Shown here: positions 7,028 to 15,625 of the stretch, in pieces
Numbering within the stretch: the stretch's first letter is position 1
How the letters are laid out: each line of letters begins with the position of its first letter
Origin: a virus
Strand: one strand, 5' to 3'
Length of the DNA stretch: 27,927 nucleotides
IMG/VR virus record: IMGVR_UViG_3300035698_022859
Location: 1 to 27,927 of that record
Notes under the pieces: generated by a model
Told to the model about the DNA's origin: nothing
The model's database searches: none
Seen by the model: the letters and a program-made list of their open reading frames with translations, nothing else
Made by a program: the position numbers and the translations under genes

Positions 7028-7888
7028 ATGTATAAATCAGTCGTGGTCATTGGCTCTGGTTCATTAGGAAGTTTTATAACTATTTCAGTTTCTCAATTAG
7101 ACCAGATTGAAAAAATTGTATTAATCGATCATGATATTGTTCTAAAAAAGAATTTACGAAATACTATATACAAAAAGAAAGATATTGGAAGATTAAAAGT
7201 CGATGCTTTGAAAGATATTATTGAAACTAATAATGAAGTTGAAGTTATAAAAATAAATGAAAAATTTATTGAGAATAATATTGATTTATCTGATTATGAT
7301 TTAGTATTAGATTGTAGAGATTTTACATATAATAGAAATAACATTATTCATTCAAGATTATACATATCATCAAGATATTTAATTGTAGATTGTAGAAAAA
7401 ATATTAAGTATGAAAAACAATATAAAGGAAAATATCTAAGTCGATTAACAAAAACTGATTTAAGAAATACAGGTATAATCTTTTCTATTTTAATAGAAAC
7501 TGATAAATTACAATCTTTAATTAAATATCAAAGTGTAAATAGATTTGATTTAGATTATTTTAAAAATGAAATTAGTAATAACAAAGATATTATTTATGAA
7601 TCAGATAATAAAAATTTTGAAGAGCAATTAATAAACTTACCAGAGAACATTTCAACTGTTCTTTATAAAAATAAAACTAATCCAATTGATGTTTGTATAG
7701 GAACAATAGATAACCCAATATACAAACAAACCATTCCAAAAAACATCTTAAATAACAGTAAAGATTTGATTAATAACTTAGGGAATGCTCTTACATTTTC
7801 CCCAACATTTAATACTTTTATTGTATCATTCCAGAAAAAAGATAATCAATATGTTTTAGAATTATTACCAGAAACTGGAGCTGCATAA
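7028..7888 (+). CDS. ThiF/E1-like protein (second copy, divergent)
   Basis: The 286-residue protein opens with VVVIGSGSLGSF (residues 5-16), a Rossmann glycine loop, followed by VLIDHDIVLKKNLRNT (31-46), the acidic and N-x-R elements of ThiF/E1 proteins. Unlike the first copy, it shows no clear catalytic cysteine context; C96, C122 and C223 are the only candidates seen. The C-terminal half has no family I recognise and ends ETGAA. It may be a pseudo-enzyme partner of the 5479-6156 protein, as in heterodimeric E1 enzymes, or a separate adenylating enzyme. Its stop overlaps the next ATG (TAATG at 7886-7890), showing tight coupling to the following gene. Confidence 0.8.
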   Translation: MYKSVVVIGSGSLGSFITISVSQLDQIEKIVLIDHDIVLKKNLRNTIYKKKDIGRLKVDALKDIIETNNEVEVIKINEKFIENNIDLSDYDLVLDCRDFTYNRNNIIHSRLYISSRYLIVDCRKNIKYEKQYKGKYLSRLTKTDLRNTGIIFSILIETDKLQSLIKYQSVNRFDLDYFKNEISNNKDIIYESDNKNFEEQLINLPENISTVLYKNKTNPIDVCIGTIDNPIYKQTIPKNILNNSKDLINNLGNALTFSPTFNTFIVSFQKKDNQYVLELLPETGAA

Positions 7889-8235
7889 TGATTTATATTA
7901 GTAAAATTATTGTACCAGATAGAGTTATAAAAAATAATAAATCATATAAAATATCATATGTATCAAATAAATTTATTACTAGAAATTATGCAGTTTCAAC
8001 AAATAGATATAATAAATTTATTGCTTTGTTTATAAAAAATGAACATCCAAATTCTGAAAATGGAGAATTTTGTATACCAAAAGAAATGTTTTTAAAACAG
8101 TGGGATAATTCATTAAAAGAAAGGATGGAAATAATGATAGCTACAATTAATTTGGATAATTGCTTTTTTATTCCTTGGAATGATGATCTACAATTTGAAG
8201 GAGATCCTATATGGCCGAAGAAAAGAAAAATTTAA
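7888..8235 (+). CDS. Hypothetical protein with HPN...C motif (possible reduced E2-like)
   Basis: This 115-residue protein is translationally coupled to the second ThiF gene through a shared TAATG. Residues 53-62 read HPNSENGEFC, followed by W72. This is strikingly like the active-site motif of ubiquitin-conjugating enzymes (HPN, about ten residues, then the catalytic Cys, then W). The residues before it (FIALFIKN) form a strand as expected. However, the protein is short for an E2, and the N-terminal helix and C-terminal helices are hard to place. A chance match or another fold is possible. Its position in the cassette is the main support for an E2-like reading. Its end overlaps the next gene by 25 bases. 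Confidence 0.75.
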   Translation: MIYISKIIVPDRVIKNNKSYKISYVSNKFITRNYAVSTNRYNKFIALFIKNEHPNSENGEFCIPKEMFLKQWDNSLKERMEIMIATINLDNCFFIPWNDDLQFEGDPIWPKKRKI

Positions 8236-8426
8236 AAACAGTAACTTTAAACCTACTAGACAATTTCGAAGATTTTTTAAAGACTGGAATAGAAGATATA
8301 GTTAATGTTTCATCCGATTCAGCAGTTGATAAAATTAAAAATATTCTAACTAAATACAAAGTAATTTTAAAAGAAAAAATTAATGACGATGATGAGGATG
8401 GGTGTGAAAATGAAAAAATCAATTGA
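8211..8426 (+). CDS. Hypothetical small acidic protein
   Basis: This 71-residue protein starts at ATG 8211 inside the end of the previous gene, preceded by GGAG at 8199-8202. It is mostly helical and charged: a first amphipathic helix (LLDNFEDFLKTGIEDIV), a second (AVDKIKNILTKYKVILKEKI), and an acidic tail rich in D and E. I see no known motif. It overlaps the genes on both sides in different frames, which is typical of a compact phage operon. Being directly upstream of the RNA polymerase genes, it could be an accessory factor, but nothing in the sequence proves this. Confidence 0.7.
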   Translation: MAEEKKNLKTVTLNLLDNFEDFLKTGIEDIVNVSSDSAVDKIKNILTKYKVILKEKINDDDEDGCENEKIN

Positions 8427-8640
8427 CGATAAATTAGGAGAAGAATTAAAAGAAATATTTTTAAGATTACAAAAAGAATCTGAAAAACAAATAGTGAAAG
8501 AAGATATTAAAAAAATCGTTGATGAATTATTACCAAAAATAAATAAGAAGATTTCAATCGAAGTGAAAAAACATTTTATTGAATTAACAAATCACACTAT
8601 TAGTATGTTAAACAAGTTTGTTGAAACCATAGAAAAGTAG
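8410..8640 (+). CDS. Hypothetical coiled-coil protein, 76 residues
   Basis: I choose ATG 8410 (MKKSIDDKL) because GAGG at 8394-8397 lies upstream; GTG 8404 gives closer spacing and is an alternative. Earlier in-frame ATGs from 8383 lie before that site and are less likely. The protein is almost entirely charged helix, with heptad-like leucine/isoleucine spacing (LGEELKEIFLRLQKESEKQI, then VDELLPKINKKISIEV), suggesting a coiled coil. The start overlaps the end of the preceding gene; the stop TAG is followed within eleven bases by the beta' start. The function is unknown. Confidence 0.7.
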   Translation: MKKSIDDKLGEELKEIFLRLQKESEKQIVKEDIKKIVDELLPKINKKISIEVKKHFIELTNHTISMLNKFVETIEK

Positions 8641-8651
8641 AGGATAAATTC

Positions 8652-11360
8652 ATGCCATCTTTATTAAACTTTGATATTTTTTGTGAGGATCTTGAACAAA
8701 TAACAACGACGAAAATTTTAACCAAGGGGAAGTTCCATACAAAAGGATTATTTTCTGAGCAAATCTTTGGACCAATGAAAAATTACACATGTCAATGTGG
8801 AATATATCATGGAAAATCCCATGACGGAACTACGTGTGATATTTGTAATGTAGATATTGTCAATAGCACTGAAAGAAGAAGAAGATTTGCTAAAATTATA
8901 TTACCTATTCCTGTTGTAAATCCAATTTTTTATAATTTAGTAGTAATGGTTGGTGGATCTTATATAAAAAATGCAATTGATAATTTAATGAGAAATGAAA
9001 AAAGTGTCTTGTATAAAGATGGTGATGAATTTATAGTTACTGATTATGAAAATTTACCAACCAGTGTTGAAAAATGGGAAAAACTAGAAGCAATTGAAAA
9101 ACTAATTTTTGGATATGCTGAAGAATGTCAAGAAGATGAATATTGGAAATTAATAAAAGACAATATTGATAAATTATTCACTAATAAAATAATTGTATTA
9201 CCTCCAGATGTTAGACCTATTTCAAAAAGCTCATCAAAAGATGTAAGAATTGGTGACCAAATAAATAGATATTATGTTCAAATATTAACAAAAAAAGAAT
9301 CAATGACAGGAACTATTATCACAATCAATCAAGATAAAAAATTATTCTATACTTATTTTAGACAATTACAAAAAGATGTAAATGAGTTATATGATCATGT
9401 ATTAGAAAAAATGGCAAAAAAAGAAGGATTGATAAGAGGAAATATTTTAGGAAAACGAATTGATTTTTCTGGAAGAGCTGTTATAACACCAAATCCAACT
9501 CTTGATTTTGGTGAATGTGTCCTTCCATATTTTATGATTTTAGAAATATATAAAATTCAAATAGCAAAAAAATTGATTGAAATAGGAAGATTTAAACTTT
9601 TGAATAAAGCAATTGATTTTGTAGATGAGTGTATTGATAATAAAACAAATGTATTATTTAAGATAACAGAAGAAATTGTAAAAGGAGAAGTTTGTTTATT
9701 AAATAGACAACCATCACTTCATAGATTAGGAATGATGGGATTCAATATTCAAGTAAGCGAAGATTCAGTAATAAAAATTCATCCAATGATTACTGGTCCA
9801 TTTGGGGCAGATTTTGATGGTGACCAAATGGCTGTTTATATTCCTATTTCAGAAAAAGCAAAAAAAGAAATTATAGAAAAAATGTTTGTGTCAAAAAATT
9901 TATATAGTCCATCAGATGGTTCATTATCAACTGTTCCATCACAAGATATAATATTAGGAATTTATGTTTTATCAACAGACTGTTTTCCTTACTTACAAAG
10001 AAAAATTGTTTACAAAGGAGAGAAAGTACCAATATCAGTAAAGGTGATAAATGATTGTTTTCCAAAAGATTTTAAATTAGTTACTGGAATAATAACAAAA
10101 AAGGAATTAGTAGAAGTTTTAAATGAAATCAAAGATACATATGATGAATTAACAATAACAAAAACACTAGACAATATAAAACAAATTGGATTTACATATG
10201 CCACATTATTCGGAACAACAATATCTCTTGAAGATTGTATTATCGAAGAAAGTGAATCAATCAGAAACGAAATTTATTCAGCAGAAACTATTACAGAGCA
10301 ATTAGAAAAATCTTCTGATTTAGCAATAACTGATGTTTTAAGAGATAAATTCAAATATTCTTTTATGATTGATTCAGGAACCAGAGGTAGTTGGACTCAA
10401 ATAAAACAATTAGTTTTAACAAGAGGATTTATATCAAATTTTGATGGTGAAATTTTACCAAGTCCTATTAAAAATAGTTTAGTTGATGGATTAACAGAAA
10501 ACGAGTTTTTCAATTCAACATATGGATGTAGAAAAGGATTATTAGATGTTGCATTGAATACAGGAATATCTGGTTATCTTTCAAGAAAGTTAATATTTGC
10601 ATGTGCTAATTTACAAATAAGTTTGGACTTTGATGATTGTGGTACCACAGATTTTTTAGAAATATTTGTAAAAAGTTCTAAAAAAGCTAAATCTTTAATT
10701 GGTAGATATTACAAAAATGGTGAAGTATTAGAACTAATAACAAATAATAATTTAAATGAAATTATTGAAAAAACTATTTTAATAAGAAGTCCTATATTTT
10801 GTAAAAATGAAAAGATTTGTCATAAATGTTATGGGGAAACTTTTAAACATCTTCATACAAGATTCATTGGAATTATTGCAGCACAAACTCTCGGTGAACG
10901 ATCTACTCAATTGGTTCTTAGAAATTTTCATATTTCAGGATCAGCAGTCAAGAAAAACACAGATGATGAAGAATCTAATTCAAATATGAAACAGGATGAT
11001 ATTATTGCTGATCTAGCAACAGCATCAAGACTGTTACATAAATTTAAAAATAAAAATATTACAAAAGTTATTGATGAAATATATGAAGTTTATGCAGGGA
11101 ATAGTAATATGTTCCATGTGCATTTTGAATGTGTTTTATCTCAATTAATTTGGAGTGGTGATAAAAAATGGAGATTACTTGAAAATAGAAATTCTGTAGA
11201 GAAGGAGTTTTTTAGTGTTCAAACAGTTCCTTCGAAAGAATCGTGGGTTTTAGGATTAGCATTTAGTAATCCAAAGAAACATATACTAAAAGGTATATTA
11301 ACTCCTGGTAATTATAAAGGATTATTTGATAAAATTTTATCAGGAAAAGGAATAGAATAA
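8652..11360 (+). CDS. Phage RNA polymerase beta' subunit, single chain
   Basis: The 902-residue protein contains the hallmarks of RpoC in order. An N-terminal zinc finger has C47, C49, C62 and C65 before ERRRRFAKI. The catalytic magnesium motif ADFDGD sits at 386-391, with its three aspartates D387, D389 and D391, after NRQPSLHRLGMMGF. The second zinc site is DDCGT plus CX6CX2C just before the bridge-helix/trigger-loop region, where GIIAAQTLGERSTQ spans about 740-752. The C-terminal end (LGLAFSNPKKHILKGIL) matches the last part of bacterial beta'. It is shorter than bacterial beta' (about 1,400 residues) but looks complete. Together with the next gene it would form the catalytic core of a phage polymerase. 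The gene order beta' then beta is the reverse of bacterial rpoBC. ATG 8652 follows AGAGG at 8640-8644. Confidence 0.95.
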   Translation: MPSLLNFDIFCEDLEQITTTKILTKGKFHTKGLFSEQIFGPMKNYTCQCGIYHGKSHDGTTCDICNVDIVNSTERRRRFAKIILPIPVVNPIFYNLVVMVGGSYIKNAIDNLMRNEKSVLYKDGDEFIVTDYENLPTSVEKWEKLEAIEKLIFGYAEECQEDEYWKLIKDNIDKLFTNKIIVLPPDVRPISKSSSKDVRIGDQINRYYVQILTKKESMTGTIITINQDKKLFYTYFRQLQKDVNELYDHVLEKMAKKEGLIRGNILGKRIDFSGRAVITPNPTLDFGECVLPYFMILEIYKIQIAKKLIEIGRFKLLNKAIDFVDECIDNKTNVLFKITEEIVKGEVCLLNRQPSLHRLGMMGFNIQVSEDSVIKIHPMITGPFGADFDGDQMAVYIPISEKAKKEIIEKMFVSKNLYSPSDGSLSTVPSQDIILGIYVLSTDCFPYLQRKIVYKGEKVPISVKVINDCFPKDFKLVTGIITKKELVEVLNEIKDTYDELTITKTLDNIKQIGFTYATLFGTTISLEDCIIEESESIRNEIYSAETITEQLEKSSDLAITDVLRDKFKYSFMIDSGTRGSWTQIKQLVLTRGFISNFDGEILPSPIKNSLVDGLTENEFFNSTYGCRKGLLDVALNTGISGYLSRKLIFACANLQISLDFDDCGTTDFLEIFVKSSKKAKSLIGRYYKNGEVLELITNNNLNEIIEKTILIRSPIFCKNEKICHKCYGETFKHLHTRFIGIIAAQTLGERSTQLVLRNFHISGSAVKKNTDDEESNSNMKQDDIIADLATASRLLHKFKNKNITKVIDEIYEVYAGNSNMFHVHFECVLSQLIWSGDKKWRLLENRNSVEKEFFSVQTVPSKESWVLGLAFSNPKKHILKGILTPGNYKGLFDKILSGKGIE

Positions 11361-11376
11361 CTCGGAGGAAAATAAT

Positions 11377-14300
11377 TTGAATTTAATAAATCCAGTATTT
11401 GCTCTTACAGATAAAAACATTTTTAATTTACGTCAAATTGATTATGATAATATACTAGACAAAGTAAAAGAAATAGTAAAGCCAGTAGAAGAAATTGGTT
11501 TTACTATTTCTGAATTAGACATAAAGGAATCAAAAGCTTCTAACGGAGAATTACAAAAAACATTAAAGAAAAAAATAATTATAAAATTACAAAAAGGGGT
11601 ATCTAATATAGATATTAGTTTATTTATACCCAAATTAATTAATAACAATTATATAAAAATAAGCGGTAGAGATAAAATACCATTATTTCAATTATATGAT
11701 CTTCCAGTTATTACTAGGGGAAAACATATAAAATTAAATACGAATGTAGCAAGTTTAATGATTTTTGAATCTAAAAAAGAACCTTATGTATCTCTTTCTT
11801 TTATGTCAAAGAAAGTTTCATTAGCTCTATTGATGTTTGCTTCTTATCCAATACAAGAGTTGGTTGATAGATTTGATATTGATAATATTGATTCAGAAAT
11901 AAAGGAAGATTTTAGTATTTATGATAAATTTCTTTATGATATGAAAATTTATTATCAAGAATCTTCTGATTATACTCAAGATGATTTTATCTTAGAAGTA
12001 GGAAGAAATTATTCTAAATATAATTCAAAATCAAAAGGCGAAGAAATATTATTCGGTTTAGAATTAATTCCAAAAATTGATATTTTAACATTTGAACATT
12101 TTAAAACTGATTCTGTTTTAAATGAAATGATTGAAGCAATGAGAATAAGATATATTGATGATACATCTTTTACAAATAAAAGAATTAGATGTTTTGAATA
12201 TATGATATATTCAAAAATTATAAAATCTATTTATAGTTTATGTGTTTCATGTAGAACTGCAAGACAACCAAAATTTAATGTTAATTCATCTCAAATTTTA
12301 TCAGACTGTAATGTTTCAGAAATAGTTCAATTTGATTTTTGTATTAATCCTATTGAAGAACTAACAAAATTATCAAGAATTAGTTTATTAGGACCAGGTG
12401 GATTTTCAAGAGATAGTGTTCCAAAACATTTAAGAGATATTCAACCAACAATGCTTGGAAGAATATGTCCGGTTGATACTCCAGATAGAGATAATTGTGG
12501 TATTCTACAAAGTTTAATTCCCAATGTTAAATTAGAAAATAATATGAAATTCTCTGAAGAATATTTAGATAAACAACCAATTTCTATTTCAGTTTCAATG
12601 GTTCCTTTTTTAGAATATGATGATCAAACTAGATTACAAATGTCTTCGTCTCAAATGAGACAGGCTATACAATTAAAAAGTTTTGAAAAACCTCTGGTTG
12701 CTTCTGGTTGTGAAAATTTATATACATCACAAACAAAATTTATCAAGATTGCAAAAAAAGATGGACAAGTTACTTATATTGGAAATAAATATATCATTGT
12801 TCAATATGATGATAAAGAAGTTGAATTATTTGATATAGAATATAGAAAAATTTATGTTGAGCATATGGATTTTATGACTATTTATGCTTCCCAAGGAGAT
12901 AGAGTAAAGAAAGGAGATATATTAGCAGAGAGTAATTTTTGTAATAATGGGCATATTGTTTTTGGGAAAAATTTATTAACAGGAGTTATGTCTCATTATG
13001 GAAATAATTATGAAGATGGTATAATTATTTCTGATAGATTAGTAAAAGAAGATGTTTTTAAATCAGTTCATTTTTATGATATGTCTTTTGTTGTTTCTCC
13101 GAATAAAGTTCTTCTATCTTTAAGTAACGATGAATATAAACCACTTCCAGATAAATTAGAAAAACTTAGAAAAGGTGATCCTTATGCTATAATGAAAACC
13201 TTTACACAAGATAATGTATGTTTAATTTTTAAAGAAAAAAAGAAATTCTTAGCAACTAGAGACTTTGTAATTTCAGAAGTAAATATTTATGCTAATGAAT
13301 GGAATCATGAAATTCCAGGATATGAAGATTGGTTAGAAGCAAAACTTAAAAAACAAGAAACTGATCAAATATACCTTCAAAAACTTTTAAATGAAACTTT
13401 AGGATCTCATAAAGCAAAAGAGATAATAAAAGATAATAACTTAGACAAATTTTCTCAGACTGGTAAATATAAATTGAAGGGTGAAAAAATAGATGGAATC
13501 CTAATTGAAATGTATGGTTTTTATGAAAGAAATATTAAAGTTGGTGATAAAATTGCAAACAGACATGGTAATAAAGGAGTTATATCAAATATCATGGCTC
13601 ATGATAGAATGCCAAAACTAGAGGATGGTCGTAATGTTGATATTTGTATTAATCCTCTTGGTATTATTTCACGAATGAATATTGGTCAATTATATGAATT
13701 GAGATTATCAGAATCAGTTTATGACCTTAAAATTAATATGTTAAATTTAGTAAATCAAGATACAGATCAAGATTTAATTAAATTATATATATTGGATTAT
13801 ATTAAAATTATTGATAACACAAAAACAGGATGGTACTATGAACAGTTTTCAGAAAAATTACCTGATATAATTGACACAAAATTCGTTGATAACTTTAATG
13901 TAATTCAACCACCATTTGAGGGTGTTAGTTTTAATCAATTAAATAAAGCATGTGCATACACAGGAACTAAATCTAAACAAAAAGTATATGATGATTTATC
14001 TAAAAAGTATTTATTAAATGAAATTGAAGTTGGAAAACTTTATTTCTTTAGAATGGTTCATATAGCAGATGAGAAATTATCTGCTAGAGGAATTGGACCA
14101 TATTCAAGGAGGACATTACAACCAATAAGTATCAAAGGAAGAAAAAAATCAGGAAGAGCACAGAGAGCTGGTGAAATGGAAATAGCATGTCTTATTGCTC
14201 ATGATGCAAATGAAAATTTATCTGAATTTTTCACAACAAAATCAGATTGTATAGATTTAAAAAATGAATACATCAAGAAATTTATCAATACAGATTTATT

Positions 14301-14391
14301 GATAATTCCAGAAAATATTGATAAAACACCAGAATCAGTAAAGTTGTTAAACTCATATTTTAAAGCAATTGGTGTCGAAAATAATGATTAA
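11377..14391 (+). CDS. Phage RNA polymerase beta subunit, single chain
   Basis: The start is TTG 11377, fixed by GGAGG at 11364-11368. The 1,004-residue protein follows RpoB: LGPGGFSRD then LRDIQPTMLGRICPVDTPD (about 338-370, fork-loop region), NNYEDGIIISDRLVKED, GDKIANRHGNKGV (723-735, catalytic lysines), INPLGIISRMNIGQLYE (about 759-775) and the C-terminal clamp segment with KLSARGIGPYSRRTLQP and GEMEIACLIAHDA. The chain is shorter than bacterial beta but not split, unlike the divided subunits known from phiKZ- and AR9-like phages. No alpha, omega or sigma gene is seen in the window. It lies 16 bases after beta' and abuts the FolE2 gene. Confidence 0.95.
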   Translation: MNLINPVFALTDKNIFNLRQIDYDNILDKVKEIVKPVEEIGFTISELDIKESKASNGELQKTLKKKIIIKLQKGVSNIDISLFIPKLINNNYIKISGRDKIPLFQLYDLPVITRGKHIKLNTNVASLMIFESKKEPYVSLSFMSKKVSLALLMFASYPIQELVDRFDIDNIDSEIKEDFSIYDKFLYDMKIYYQESSDYTQDDFILEVGRNYSKYNSKSKGEEILFGLELIPKIDILTFEHFKTDSVLNEMIEAMRIRYIDDTSFTNKRIRCFEYMIYSKIIKSIYSLCVSCRTARQPKFNVNSSQILSDCNVSEIVQFDFCINPIEELTKLSRISLLGPGGFSRDSVPKHLRDIQPTMLGRICPVDTPDRDNCGILQSLIPNVKLENNMKFSEEYLDKQPISISVSMVPFLEYDDQTRLQMSSSQMRQAIQLKSFEKPLVASGCENLYTSQTKFIKIAKKDGQVTYIGNKYIIVQYDDKEVELFDIEYRKIYVEHMDFMTIYASQGDRVKKGDILAESNFCNNGHIVFGKNLLTGVMSHYGNNYEDGIIISDRLVKEDVFKSVHFYDMSFVVSPNKVLLSLSNDEYKPLPDKLEKLRKGDPYAIMKTFTQDNVCLIFKEKKKFLATRDFVISEVNIYANEWNHEIPGYEDWLEAKLKKQETDQIYLQKLLNETLGSHKAKEIIKDNNLDKFSQTGKYKLKGEKIDGILIEMYGFYERNIKVGDKIANRHGNKGVISNIMAHDRMPKLEDGRNVDICINPLGIISRMNIGQLYELRLSESVYDLKINMLNLVNQDTDQDLIKLYILDYIKIIDNTKTGWYYEQFSEKLPDIIDTKFVDNFNVIQPPFEGVSFNQLNKACAYTGTKSKQKVYDDLSKKYLLNEIEVGKLYFFRMVHIADEKLSARGIGPYSRRTLQPISIKGRKKSGRAQRAGEMEIACLIAHDANENLSEFFTTKSDCIDLKNEYIKKFINTDLLIIPENIDKTPESVKLLNSYFKAIGVENND

Positions 14392-14406
14392 TTGGAGGAT
14401 AATAAT

Positions 14407-15249
14407 TTGACAAATAAATTGCCTGATATTCAACAATCTGCACCACTAATTAAAATACCCATTTATCAAGTTGGAGTTGAGAATGTAGAAGTCCCATTCT
14501 ATCTTGAAACTAAATATTTGGGTTTCTATTCAATGATAGCAAATGTTTCTATAAAAACAAATATTGAAGAAAATGTCAAAGGGATATCAATGTCTAGATT
14601 ATTATTAACTTTAAAACCATATTTAGATATCCCTTTGAAAAGATTACTTATTAAAGAAATTCTCGAAAAATTAAGAGTTAATTTAGAATGTGAAAATGTA
14701 AATATGAAATTTGAATTTAAGTTACCAATATTAAGAATCTCACCTTTATCAAATAATGAATTTCCTATTTATTATAAATGTAGATTTGAAGGACAATTAT
14801 TAAATGATAATTTTAAATTTTATCAAGGAGCAATAATACAATATACATCTTATTGTCCATGTTCTGCTGAATTATGTAGTGATTTAAAATCAAAAGGAAA
14901 TAATGGTTTTCCACATGCTCAAAGATCATTTGCTTCTATTTTAATTGAATCAGGAGAATCAACAATTTGGTTAGAAGAAATAATAAAATTAGTAGAAGAT
15001 TCTATCAAAACAAAACCGTATCCTATTATAAAAAGAATTGATGAACAAGAGATTGCTAGAATAGCAGCAGAAAATCCAATATTTGTAGAAGATGCAATTA
15101 GACAAATATCACAATCTTTAAATTCAGAAACTAGAATTATAGATTGGATTGGAAAATGTACACACGAAGAATCTATTCATACTTCAAATGCAATTGCTAT
15201 AAATTGGAAAGGAGTTAATAATGGATTCAATGGAAGTTATTACTTGTGA
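14407..15249 (+). CDS. folE2: GTP cyclohydrolase, FolE2 (type IB) family
   Basis: I place the start at TTG 14407, eight bases after GGAGG (14394-14398); an in-frame TTG at 14392 lies before that site and is unlikely. The resulting 280-residue protein has the FolE2/MptA active-site elements: YCPCSAELC with C150 and C152, then FPHAQRS (168-174), and near the C-terminus HEESIHTSNAIA. The family turns GTP into 7,8-dihydroneopterin triphosphate, the first step of folate synthesis and of the 7-deazaguanine route (preQ0, queuosine). In phages that route can feed DNA modification, but no queD, queE, queC or transglycosylase gene is seen here, so the end product is unknown. The gene directly follows beta and is probably on the same transcript. 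Confidence 0.9.
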   Translation: MTNKLPDIQQSAPLIKIPIYQVGVENVEVPFYLETKYLGFYSMIANVSIKTNIEENVKGISMSRLLLTLKPYLDIPLKRLLIKEILEKLRVNLECENVNMKFEFKLPILRISPLSNNEFPIYYKCRFEGQLLNDNFKFYQGAIIQYTSYCPCSAELCSDLKSKGNNGFPHAQRSFASILIESGESTIWLEEIIKLVEDSIKTKPYPIIKRIDEQEIARIAAENPIFVEDAIRQISQSLNSETRIIDWIGKCTHEESIHTSNAIAINWKGVNNGFNGSYYL

Positions 15250-15274
15250 AAAATTTAATAGAAGAGGGAATTAA

Positions 15275-15613
15275 ATGAAAAGAGAAGATATAATCAATTT
15301 GTATAATAAGGAAAGAAATTACCAAGAAATTGTGTTTGGAAATTATGGTAAAAACCCAGCGTTAAACTTAGGAAGTTTTCTTATCTTTTTAAGAAATTAT
15401 TTAGGGAGGGCTGAAAAAACATATACAAAAAAGTGGATTGATACATTACCTCTATGGTTAGAAAATTGTAAAGAAATGCAACTTCAGAAAAGCGCTCCAA
15501 TATCTACATATAATATTTTAGTTGAAATTATGGCTTTAGCCGGAGCAGCTTTAGAAACATATGCAGATGTGAATGTCGAAGAGTGGCGAAACGAGTTTTT
15601 TAAAAACGAATAA
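15275..15613 (+). CDS. Conserved-looking helical phage protein, possibly MazG-like
   Basis: The 112-residue protein starts at ATG 15275 after AGAGGGA. Residues 18-50 (EIVFGNYGKN ... LNLGSFLIFLRNYLGRAEKTY) and the end (YNILVEIMALAGAALETYADV ... EEWRNEF) resemble small phage helical proteins that I associate with MazG-like nucleotide pyrophosphohydrolases. The usual EExxE metal-binding signature is not clearly present, so catalysis is uncertain. It sits between FolE2 and an unknown protein. A nucleotide-pool role would fit its neighbour, but that is inference. Confidence 0.75.
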   Translation: MKREDIINLYNKERNYQEIVFGNYGKNPALNLGSFLIFLRNYLGRAEKTYTKKWIDTLPLWLENCKEMQLQKSAPISTYNILVEIMALAGAALETYADVNVEEWRNEFFKNE

Positions 15614-15625
15614 AAGGAGAAAGTT

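Noticed and set aside
1978-7888. A plasmid-type PRTRC replication/partition cassette
   Set aside because: No ParB-like or other PRTRC genes are seen, and the surroundings are clearly phage; only the conjugation-type members are shared.
10807-10989. 60-residue + strand frame inside beta'
   Set aside because: It overlaps the conserved zinc/trigger-loop coding region in another frame.
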